Assembly: GCA_021613375.1 (NCBI GenBank)
Contig: CM038710.1
Span: 27,150,763-27,214,762, forward strand
DNA from: Megaleporinus macrocephalus
Lineage: Eukaryota; Chordata; Actinopteri; Characiformes; Anostomidae
Direction: 5' to 3'
Length of the DNA stretch: 64,000 nt
Part shown: piece after piece, positions 34,690 to 46,600 of the stretch
Layout of the letters: each line of letters begins with the position of its first letter
How positions within the stretch are numbered: position 1 is the first letter of the stretch
Notes under the pieces: model-generated
Seen by the model: the letters and a program-made list of their open reading frames with translations, nothing else
Database searches by the model: none
Told to the model about the DNA's origin: nothing
Translations under genes and position numbers: made by a program

Positions 34690-37600
34690 GTGAGATTATG
34701 TGCATTCTATTATCTGTGCTGTCTTTCTGAGTACTGCGGGTTGTTGGAGGTCTGAACTTGAAAAGCTCAGCAAAAACCAAATTCACCAAAAAAAAAAATC
34801 TGATTGCCCAAAACCTAATCAGGCGACAAGTCATGTTTGTTGTTTATTTCTTTATTTTCTAGAGCTATGAGGCCAGTGTAGCTATTAGGTAATTGTCATT
34901 GTGTGAATAATCACCACACAATAGCCATCCATTTTAAAACATAGCAATATTTCTGATACAACACAAGCACTTTATTTATTGATTAAACAACTAAATGCAG
35001 TGTGTGATTATTCTGCATTTGGTTTTCTCCAGGTGTGTAAGCTTCACTAACCTCATGGCTCCAGTTCAAACATAAAGAAGCAAACTTTGAACAAAGACAT
35101 TTTTTGCATTTTAATAAAACTATTATACTCATTTTAAATATTCATAATTTTATATTTGGGGCGTGACGCCTCAATTTTTTTATACACAAATCAAAAACGC
35201 TGTGTTAGATTTCCTGTATCTTCAAACCCCACCTCCTGATAAGCCAGGTGTGCTCTGATTGGTCAACTGCCACAGTGGATATGATTACAATAGTGTTGGT
35301 TCTGCATTACCAGTTTGAGCCAGAGTCTGATTCTGAGAGTCAGGTAGACCAAATTGGTTTTTAGCTCTCTGTAAGGATTGTGTGACGAGATGATGTCACC
35401 TTGAAACAGAGGCGTGTCAGGCAGTGGGGAAAAGGGCTCTCTGATGTGTACTTTGTAGACCATTTACATGCACAAACAGCTTCATAACACACTACAGGAA
35501 AGAGGAAAAAATGCATAACAAGCATTATAGGGGCCCTTGAAATCTAATATTTCTTTCACCATGGTAGTGTTTGCCCCTGGTTGTATTAAGCATGTGTCAT
35601 CATACGTTATTTGAAAGGTAACACATATATTCTATTTCCTGTAATCAAAATTACATGACCTTTGAGTTTTAATTGCATTAATGTGCACCAGCGTTAATGG
35701 CTGTAAAGGTGTGCCTCCACTCTGCATGCTCGCACCACCACCCTGGCGAAAAAATCCCTGCCACCTCTTTGCGAAGTCCACTGATCTTCTCAAGAGAAGC
35801 TTCTGTAAAGTGGAGTGGAATTAGGTGAATGAGGTGCTACATTAGTTAAAACAGAATGCAAAACTTTATGTGCTGCTCTCAGAGGAGACATAACATGGTT
35901 CAAATTCAAATGGGTTTATGTGGGAAGGTATTGAGTCTGAATAACATCCTTTACAAACCATAGAACTGTACCTGCACTGCTATGTCAAAAAACATTTGTT
36001 TATGTTCATGTCCTCTTATTGACTAAGCTTAATCTGTTGTTTAAACCTGCAGAAGAAACAGGCTTCTCGACTTCTTCTTGAGATTTTTGACCACTATTCC
36101 ATCCCCCTTACATGAATACTCATGATACGCCTAATATTTTCTTAGGAACTACGTGAAATCTACGATCCATAGGATGCATCCTGTAATGCAGCGTTTAGGC
36201 GTCATATTTAAAAAACAAAAGAAAAACTGCTGAATGAATAAAAAATGAACAGTCATATTGGTAGGTGGCAGAGGATGGCAGAGAGACGGAGCGGGATAAC
36301 AAGTTATCTGCAATTCACAGAGGGGCGCCATCACATCTGATTTACTGCCACGGCAGAGCTCACTGTGGGCACATGGGCTGAAGCTGATATTTCTGGGTGG
36401 ATAAAGCTTCAGTTTTAGTGCAGCAGCACAAGAAGCCATTAGATTCAGCTGCTGACAATGCACTTCCTTGGTCCAAAACAAATTGTGTGTATATCTACGT
36501 GATTTTAGTTAGTTGTTATCTGTCTCCATATAGGGAGATGTTTTACCTCCTGACTTTCAGGTTTAGGGTAGATGATGAGCATAATACGCTGTCAGTTCAT
36601 GTCCCTGGTAATATTAAGAATGAGTCATCATACAATTTAATAGAGAATATTTTTATAATCCTGCCATCCTTCCATTCTTCTAACATTTAGTGACATTTGT
36701 GCACTACTTTAAAACATCTTCAAATTTTTGGTTACAACACTATGCATCCCACTGCTGCACAGTGTTGTAACCAAAAATCAGATGTTTTAAAGGAAAAAAT
36801 ATGAAAAAACATGTTCTACCTCGCTTCACCCCCACTTATTCTCAATCAAACCAGCTCAGAGACCTTCATTAATACTGCCTTACAGTCATGATGTCTGATT
36901 TTCAGTGACTGTAAGGTATTGCCTTTGTCTAAGATGTAGCACATTTAGGGGCTGATTTACAAACATCTGTGCAGCTGCAAACTCTGTTTTGTTATTAAAA
37001 ATTGATTTGCTAAATAGGTGAAATCGCGCTTTAGTGCTATCCCTGCTGCTCCGTGCTTTTGCCTCATTGCTTATGCACTCACAGCAGTTTCCCTCCCACA
37101 AAATACTGAGAGGAGATTATCATAATGAACCACCTATTTCAATTTACCTAGGCTTACAGTCAATATTCACTGTGCGCTGGTTAATTGCTGAGAAGATCGT
37201 ACCTTGTTTTTGGTGCTAAAAAGCTGCTACGAGAAACAGAAAAAAGAAAACGCGTTAGTGAGTGCCTGCCATGTCACATTGCATATTTGATGATGAAAAC
37301 AAAAACATAAAACTAAATAGCTCTAGTTAAGCAAAGCTTAAAACTGCTATTGCTTAATATACTGGGTATATGTTACAACATGATTTTAGTATCTTCAGAA
37401 CAGATTTTTGATTTGAGAAAGAAGAGGAAGAAAAGCATTGCTTAAAAAAGTAAAAAACTGCAAAAGGCATTAATTATCATATAGCTGTGGATTACGGTTC
37501 ACTCTGCTTTAATTAAAGCACAGACACAGCACAGACTGACATTTGATTTAATAGCTGTTGAAACAAAATTGTGTATCTCCAAAAAGGCAACTTTACAAAA

Positions 37601-40600
37601 GAATGAAAAGTGATTTGGAATTGTGATTTCTTTTTGTCCATTTATTATGACATTTTCACACAATGTGATGGACACATTTTCAAATAATTAAATTTTGAGG
37701 CTTTGCTGTTTTAAGAAACAAGATTAAAAAATACATGGTTGCAAAAGATATTATTTATCATATAGCTGTTCCTTGAACCCAAAATAAAGTGCCCTGTTTT
37801 TAGCTATAATCCATAACGACAAAAGGAAAGAAGCACTAATCTGACCTGCTATTATTTTATTTTTTAATTATCACATCTTTACTGTACTGTGATCAGTTGT
37901 TGACTTTTACAACAACAATTATGAATAGTTATTTTTTCTACTTGAGTAACAGCATATTTCTTACTATTGGAGGTCTTGTTTAAATATTTCTACACGGTTT
38001 TTACACATTTCACAAATTAAATGGTAATTCTATGTACCAGTGTTTATTTTTATGGACGTTCTTGGTAGATAACTTTCTAAAGTGGTCACTGAATCAGTGC
38101 AAAGCATTAAGGACTGTAGGTAATGTTTGTTTTTTAATAAGTCTGCCCTAAAAAGTAAAATAAGCAACAAAAAAAATAAAAAAACAACAGCTGTACCAGA
38201 CCTTGATAAATAATGAAACTTCCAGTAAGTTTAAGTACTTAAATATTACTACTAGCTTTCTTTTTCCTCCTTATCCACACAAAGATTCAGTCCTTAAAAA
38301 AGCTTCCTCTCTGCTCTGGTCTAAAATGTGCATTTTGAAGAACTAACTAAAAAGACTCTCTCACTTCCCACATTTAAACTAATATTTGAGCAGGGCTCGA
38401 GTCGGCCGCTCCTTAGAATTTCGCTCGGAGAGTGATTCTGCACACTCCCCGGGCTCTGATGTTACGCTAGGATAAGTCGCGCTGTATCTAATTTGAAAGG
38501 GATCTGCCACTTGATCTTGGCAATCTCTGCGCAATTTCAAGGGCTTCTCTTCCTTTCCCTGCTTCCCTCGCACTGCTTGAGGTGGCCCAGGCACTTTCAG
38601 CTCCCTAACTAGTTCTTCACCCAGAAACATAGGAGCCCCTCAGCATGTGAGCTCACTTAAAATGCCGAACACTGATGAGGAGAAGTGCTCGGAGACCCCT
38701 TAACTCATGCCAACCGTGCGGCAAAAAGTACTTGGAGGCATTTGGAAGAAGAACCGTGAGGAACAGAGTGAACTGCTGCGTGCGTGTGATATATGTAGTA
38801 CTATGTTCTTAGAGGTTTGGCGGCGAATGATGGATGATCTCTAGCTGAGATAGCCAAGAGCCAGTATGAGTCTTTATCCTGTGTGTTTTTTCCTCCGTAT
38901 TCCATTTCGTGTGCTTCCATTCCAGTCCAGACCCTTTCAACTCAGTGCCGGGCTGGTCCTATGAAATGTTACCATGTTCCTTGCAGTCCATCAAGCATGA
39001 AGTGCCAAATGCGACGCCCAAAGCTGCAAACCGAACCCTTTTTCATGCGCTAAATGCTTTAATCAATCAGTTTCATCGTAGTCGCCGGTAGACAGCCGAA
39101 TCAGTCAACATACAACTACACGCAGCTCCATTTAGAATGGAAGCAGACACCATGACGGCTCCTCTGTGAACAAGGAGACAGAGACATTTCGGGCTTTGCA
39201 CTATTTCATTTCCTTTCCAGATATCCATCAGTCACATTCTCCAGCACACACAGACATGCACACACTCTCCACGGACATCCCTCACTCCTCTCCGTCCTCT
39301 GTCTCTCTCTCTGTATGACTGTTGTTTGCCATGGCTTGCTACACAGTAATGAAGAACTCCAGATAAAGACGTGGCCTGCTGGAGTGAGGCCTCGCTGTCA
39401 CTGGCATAGACCTCAGCACACTCTCTATATCGCATTAGCTGGCCTTTGCAAAGCTGACAGGTCACAGTAGCCTGCGCAGAGGCTGATCTCATTCATTTAG
39501 CTGAGCCATCTCCATGCAGTGATAAGCTAAGCTAATTGCCACTAAGCCTGGGGGGCTTGTGATGAGGTTTAAATGAGCGCAGCTCCGCTCAAATCCCTCC
39601 AAATAATGCAGAGCGCCGATCTCGCTCCAAAACTGCGCCTCTAAACACGCTGCTATTCTGCTAATCCGTCCTACAGCCCACCCTTTTCCATGTCAGCTGG
39701 GCTTCCCTCCCCCCCCACCACCACCACCATCTCCCTCTCCCCCCCTCCCCAACAACAAATTCTGTAAAATGTGTCTCCATGGGCCATGGTTTCCATGGCA
39801 ACTGTGGTAATTAAACAAGACTTATGCACTTTCTCACTGCAGAGCTCAGACAGAGGCACAGTAGTGAGCATCCGCGCAGTGCACACGCACAACGCGCCTG
39901 CAAAGAACTCTGATGGAAATGAGGACGTTGCACTCATGCAGGGAAATATTTACACTTGACTCTGCAGGAGGTCTTTCCCCGGAATGTTCCTCAACATGAA
40001 AGAGAGAGGAGATAAAAACAAAAAAACAGTCTGCCCTACTGCACGTCCCCGACCTGCGAAATAACAGAGAAACCAATTCACCGTGACATTCTGGGCATCA
40101 GTAACCTTTACTCTTTTACTCTGCAACCCCTGACTGGCTCCGTCCAGCAAGTGCAGAACCTCCAGGTTCAGCGGGTTCACGCCTCTCCAGTTCACACACG
40201 GTACATCAGCGGCAAAGAAACCCCACGATTAATAGAGGTTAAGGTTCAGCCCAGGCTAGACAGAGAGAGAGAGAGCTGTAGCAACAGGCAAACTCAGAGA
40301 CAGAGAGGGTTGGAGCTGCTTGACAGGCACAGAATTGGGTTCCTGTCCTCTCCACCCTTATCAAAATAAAGTCAGACGATGGGGGGAAAAAGACATGAAG
40401 AGATAAGACCACAGGTTTTGCCACCACCAACAAAAAGGGAATCATAAAAAAATGACCCACTTAACCAAAGTGTGCCCAACCTTTATAAAAAGACATGCTT
40501 GACATTTACAGTGCCACATTTAATTGGGTCAAGAAGACTGGGACAAGAGTGATAATAGAAATAGGAGAAAAAAAAATGGAGCAACATCAGTACCGATCAC

Positions 40601-43600
40601 TAGAAGCTTGCAGAACCAATTTTCTCTTAACAACCACCAGTCAATGTGATAACAACATAGCGACTTGTACGTGCATTGATGAAGCCATTAAAGCATTAGC
40701 AGTACAGTCTCACAAACAAGCGCTCCCAAACTGACCTGGAAGTACGACCTTTAATTGCTGTAGAACCAGTCTTTAAGATTTGGAAAGCTTCCTTCCATTC
40801 ACATACCTCGTTAACTAAATTACATTCTCAAACTGGCCCTCAGGGACCTCAAGGCGGTGTCTGTTGTCGTGCTGGGAATTGGACTGAGGAAAAAATGTGG
40901 ACCTCCTGCTTCAAACAACCTGTGATTGACAGGTTCTCTAGAGAAATGGAGGTTTTGCTTCCAAGAACCCTTTTTGGAACCCTTATATTTCAGGGAGCTT
41001 TATATAGTTAGGAATCCTCTGGAAAAGCTCAGGAAATGTCGAGAGTGAGTATGTGCAGAAAAAGCACCTGAATAGCAATGTTTATACGAGACTCTGCTGC
41101 TTCATTAGAAATGCAATTATTCCACCGGGGCGAGTATGGAGGTTGAAGGTCAATAGAGGTGTCTAAGGAGATAAAGAGACGTAATTGCTGTCTCCTGGCT
41201 TCGTGCTGATAAGAAGCCCTGTGTCACAAAACACCGTGGCCCACTTAATTGTAGAAAATAAATACGATCACAGCAAACGCTCTCAGTAGTTACATCTGTC
41301 GCCCTCACTGATTCACATACTCACCAGACTGTAATTACCTTTTTCTCGCTTTAAAGCTACAAACACTAACGTTTCATACGTATATATCAAAGCTACTTTT
41401 AAAAATAACAGCTTTCCTGTCGCGATTTCATAAAAAACCTTCAAACAAGTCTTTAAATGAATGATTTTTTAAAGAAAACAATTAAAACTACTCAGTAAAG
41501 AAGTTCTTTGATAGGGGTTTAACTGCCACACCGTACTACAATTTCATTCTTAAATTACTCAATGTATCATGAAATCAAAAATTAGATTCTTTTAGATTCT
41601 AAGTAACTACAGAACACAGTTTTACACAATAAGTGAAAGTAAAATATACTGCAAAGAAAAATAAGATGAATGCAATTGTATTTTTTTAAATAGAGACTGG
41701 CCAATATGACATTTATTTTAAGGTCTAAATTCCCTCATAAATTCAGTTAAAATAACTTTACTATTGATATTTTACTATTAATTTTGAATGTTTACATTTT
41801 AATTTCATAGTCCAGTAGTTTAGTTAATCCCTTACAAATTCCTTACTAAGGCTTGAAATACTAGTAACATTTAAGTGGTTTAAAGCAGTGTTTTTTTAAC
41901 AGATATGAGGAAAACATTTCTTGCGGCCTACAGTCAACGTTAAATAAATGCAAGAATGTACTGATGCTATCTTGCACACCTAACCCAATGTGTCGGGCTG
42001 AAAAAATGCAATTTTATTGGACTATTTTTTTCAAACTTCTTGATTCACAGTTGTCTCTGGCATTGGCATGACAACAACCAAGATGACGGAGCAGCTCCAG
42101 CAAATAGTTTCTATAAATGCAAAAAGGATCAGAATCTCCAAAAGCAGCTTAAACACAGCACAAACTAGAGTTTTATAGCCTACTGAGAAGCGCTTAATGT
42201 TCTAGCTTCTGAAAGAAGAGATGAAGCCCTTCATGATACTGTCACTTTTCCAAAATGGACAGTAGGCCAGTGTCGTCATTTGTGTTGGGAACATTGTTGC
42301 CACTGTTTAGGAAGGTAATCAAGGATGTCCTATTCGGTCTTGAAGATAATTGGCTTGTTTGGTTTGTGCTTTGTTATGTATGAAGCTGTGGAGATCTGAG
42401 CTGTGAAGGGAAGCTTTCATAAAATCCCTAAATGAGGTAAAAAAAAAAACTCTGAATATAAAAACATCCTGCACAATTCTGCAGTTTACCTGTTTCATGA
42501 AAAGAAAAGACCTTTTGATAGATAGAATTGGGGGGCTTCAACAATTTAGTGGTAATGCAAGAAAGAAAGTCTCTGGTATGTATAGCTTGGAGGTGCTTTT
42601 GTGGTTAATTTTACTTACAGTTTACATTATGCCACTTTATTCTATTTACTCTCATTTTATTCTCAAGTTTACATACATGTTATATTCTGTAATACTAACC
42701 ATGATGATGTCACATATTTAAACGGTCTTAGGATTTAAGATGTAGCCCTATTGGCAGAGGATCACGAGTTCGAGTCCTGAAGGTCACTAATAGGCAGTGC
42801 GTTAACAGCTGTTTTTCACCAGAACCAAGAAAATTCCAGGGTGGCCTAAAATCAGCTGATCTAATTGGGCAAGGTCTATGTCTGTAAGGCTTTTGCAATA
42901 TACAAATGCAGGTTTTATTGAATATTATAATGTAGCGTTCACTGCTATTAAATTGTACACAGCTTTTGCACAAGTCACAAGTCTTTATTAACCAGCTACA
43001 GCAGACATGAGCTGAGATTTTCACAGTTCTCTCTAAGCCTTAGCTGTGTCTCACACTCTCGGCTGTCAGTGCAAGACTTTCTCAGTTCTTCCTGCTCGAA
43101 TGGCAACCAGAATAACATTCTGAGATATTCACATCTCAGTTGCACAAAGTTGAGAAAGCTCAACTTTTCAGCGCTCTGTCTGCATGTATCACACCACTGG
43201 CACTCATACAGACCCCCACGCAAAACTCACACCTGCTTCTTTAGAAATTAATGAGAAGCAAAATTAAAATGCGTTTTTTGCTGTAATATAAATTAACTAT
43301 AACATTAAACTACTTTCAGAACCATTTCTGGATCCTTATTCTTTAAGGAAAGCCAACTAGTTCTCCTACGTTGGTGGGCAACAACTCTGCTCCTGGAGAT
43401 TTATGGTCTTGAAAAGTTCCACCCACCCAGATTAAGCATGTCCTATCCAGATCATTAATCAATTCATGGATTGGATCACATGTGATGGATCTGGGCTGGA
43501 GCTGAACTCTGCAAGATGGTATTACTTTAGGAGCTGTGTTCCACAGAACACCTTCTGACACTATGGTTTTTAGGAGTGTACATTAGTAATCTATACTGTG

Positions 43601-46600
43601 TCAGTCCTGTGTCCTATACACTGGAGCAGCCATGTGCAAACCAGCTGTTTTTAATCAAACCCACCCACCGGATCGATGAGCCTACATACACACAGAGAAA
43701 ACGAATGGATTACTGTCTCGTTTGGACACCAAACAGTGCAGAGTCAAACTCCATGAGGGGCTGAGATGAGTCCTGGTCTCCAGGGGTCAGTTATGTTGAG
43801 GCCGAGCGGGTCCAGAGGAATGAGGCGGAGGTCATGGCGAGCGTCAGCAGGATTAAGCTCGTATTGATTGAGCACCACATTCCTGCAGTATAAATCGTCT
43901 GTTCATCCGAGCTATCTTCATCAGCGCCCCACAGGGCTGGAGAGAGGGTGCGGGGGGCTGAACGAGCTGAACGAGCTGATGTGTATTCCGCTCGTGCTCT
44001 TCTGCAGAAATCTAACGACTTGGCAAAGAGTCAATGTAGTGGAAAATTAAAGAACAAAAATTAAATCATTATGAGAGTTGGGAGAGCCTGAGGATATTTG
44101 GAACAGTGCTGAAGATACCCTTTGCCTGGCTGGTGTACGTGTAGCAGGATATCTCTGATTCAGTTTTTAATTATGATCTGTTCAGCTGCAATTTTGCTTT
44201 AACTGATCAGGAGCCCGTATAATAATGATAACACTGCAACTTGTTATACAAATGTTACGTACATTTCTCTGTTTACAGAAACATTAACACTGGTTTCTCT
44301 GGTCTTTTCTACAGAAAGGCAACACGATGCGCCCTATTGATGCTGAAATAAAGGTTGAAGTATAACAGTTGTGTTCTTTTAAAATCTTTTTAAAATCTGA
44401 AATGTAGAAGAAGCATTGCTTTCATTCAGAGCACTTTCTATTATGTTGTTTGTGTGAAAACATTCTTTCATTTTTTTAAAACAGCTGCCTTTCATGTTAC
44501 GACAGTGATCCAAAATGAGCATTGCAGAGATGTTATTAGAGTTAATAGAGTTAATAGAGTTATTATGACAGCAATGTTATGTTTTAATTAGGGCTGTCAC
44601 TATCGATCACATTAATAACTGATCTACCAATTATGTTGATAATTAATAAAGCTATTAGTGTTTCAATAGCCAGATAATAAAAATGAGCTTCATTAGACAA
44701 TAACATATTTACTTTCTTGAGAGGCCAGGTCATGTGACCTGAACATCTGCAGCAAAAATCTTGGGCCTAGTGTTACTAAGTTACATGCACTATTAAGCCC
44801 CACCAAAAACTCCAGCTGAGTATGTAGACGTGTGGCTGGAACATATTACACATTGTAAAAATAAATACTACTTCTTATGAGATTTTTTTAGCCAAGGAAA
44901 TGATTGGCTAGCTACCTTGATTGACTTATCACAGTATTCCAGCCGTTAGACTAGTGCAGACTAGAGGGGGTGGGTTTTAAAAAGCAGGCACCAAAAGTTT
45001 TACAGGTTGTCCAAGATGTGCATTCCCATGATGACATCATATCTTGCCTCACTGTAACATACTATGGAGATTCCAAATGCCTTGTGATGGCCTTGTTCAG
45101 CCTGCCAGCCCAAATTTGAGCTTTGGATTTTTGGTAGCCTGGACAGCAAAAAAAACCCTCATTTTTTTGAAAATGTATCTCAGCCTGGAAGCTCTGGACG
45201 CTTAAACTGGATTACAAAGTGTTTACTAGGTCACTTGCAATGCAACAAACAACAACAATGTCATATCCTGAATAATGGAAGTGCTGGGATTTGCTATGTA
45301 CTTACTGATGCCTAGGTTGTTACCACAGCAGCCCATGCAGATAGTGATGTCTGGACACACAAATTCAAACTAATCACAGTCGTCCCTAAAGACTGGATTT
45401 GAGAAACAATTTTTTTGTATGTAGCATATGTGACTGAAAGAGAGACCTGAAGGAGAATGTAAATTATGGAGTATTAGGGTATCTACAGGTATTGGCCAAT
45501 TCAGTAGAATTTCAATTGACCTTTTACTTCATTACTTTCACTTAACGTGCACAATTTATAACAAAGAACATTTCAATATATTTTCTATATGTGAAATATG
45601 TAACTACCTCTGTTTTCACTGATGCACATAAAAGCTTAAAATCTGTTTCAGGTTCTATAATGACCTGTAGATACTCATTCTGTTATCATTCAGATTGCAA
45701 ATGTAATTGTGACAGTCATAGTTTCAACGTGTAATTTATCTACACACTGAAACTAGAGCAGACCTTGACTCCTCCTTCTATTGATTCTATTGAGTTCTTC
45801 TCCAACTCACTCATACCCCTTTCTATTGTTCTCCTTCTTCCCTCTGCAGCTTAAAGGCAGAAGGACTTCCCATCTATCTCAAGACAAGGACGGGCATGCT
45901 CATGATCCTTTGCTGCTGCAAGTAGTCCGTAAGGGACATAGGAGGAGAGCAGGCACTACCACGGGCACTGCCAGGCTAATGGCTATCACAGACTGTGTGG
46001 ACAACTCCACACAGACCGACATAAGCTTTCAGAACTTTCTGGGCATGGACCGGGGGTCCTGCTCTGGTGGTGGGTCTCCCAAACCTCCCCCATCTCCTCC
46101 ATTGCCCCCACTAGTAGAGCCATACCTGCTGAATGAGCTGTAAGTGTCTTAGCTTAATACTGATAAATGGTTCTTCACTTCATCCTACTATTGCCGGTGA
46201 GAAACTATATGGCTCATTTCATGTCAGAACACCTGTCCAGACAAGTGACAGCAAAAGTTAATTATAGTTTATGCAATTTTTTAGTTTATGCAAAGGGACT
46301 AGCTAGTTAGTTTTACTTTAAACCATCTAGTTAATTAATTAAGGTTGTGTGTAGTATTTCTCCCTTTCACTTAAATCAGTGAATGATTCACTGAATGTAA
46401 AATTTGTAGATACAGCATGAGTACAAAATGGCTTCTTAAGTAAAAAATCCATTTTGTTGGTCTTTAATATTTTCCTGAAAAGGGCTAATCCTGTTTCCTA
46501 TAAAAGGCCAGCTATGTCTGTTTACCATATAAAGAAGAGAAGATGTGCTCTGAAATCTTCAAAATTAGATACTGTTTTGAAAATAAACCCTTTTGTAGTT

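Larger units (their letters stand above)
34690..45849 (+). other. pdzd4 intron 1 (11.2 kb)
   Basis: It carries the second copy of the duplicated element (36274-36460), a long hairpin (36707-36792), a tRNA-like SINE (about 42735), a MITE (43370-43535) and several complex stretches that could be conserved (35560-35800, 38380-39700, 41090-41350, 43740-44260). No coding exon was accepted. Confidence 0.7.

Noticed and set aside
38379..38630. 83-codon minus-strand ORF in pdzd4 intron 1
   Set aside because: It has no splice context or recognisable family. The stretch is better explained as GC-richer, possibly conserved non-coding sequence.
42755..42790. A tRNA gene near the A-box/B-box pair
   Set aside because: The anticodon arm and acceptor stem cannot be formed, and the box spacing is too short; a SINE remnant is more likely.
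44315..44353. Possible 39-bp in-phase exon of pdzd4 (tctacag acceptor, gttgaa donor, 13 codons)
   Set aside because: It fits phase 0 on both sides, but the donor is poor and PDZD4 is known to splice the short start exon directly to the half-PDZ exon. Its peptide ([13 protein letters not shown]) matches nothing in the family.
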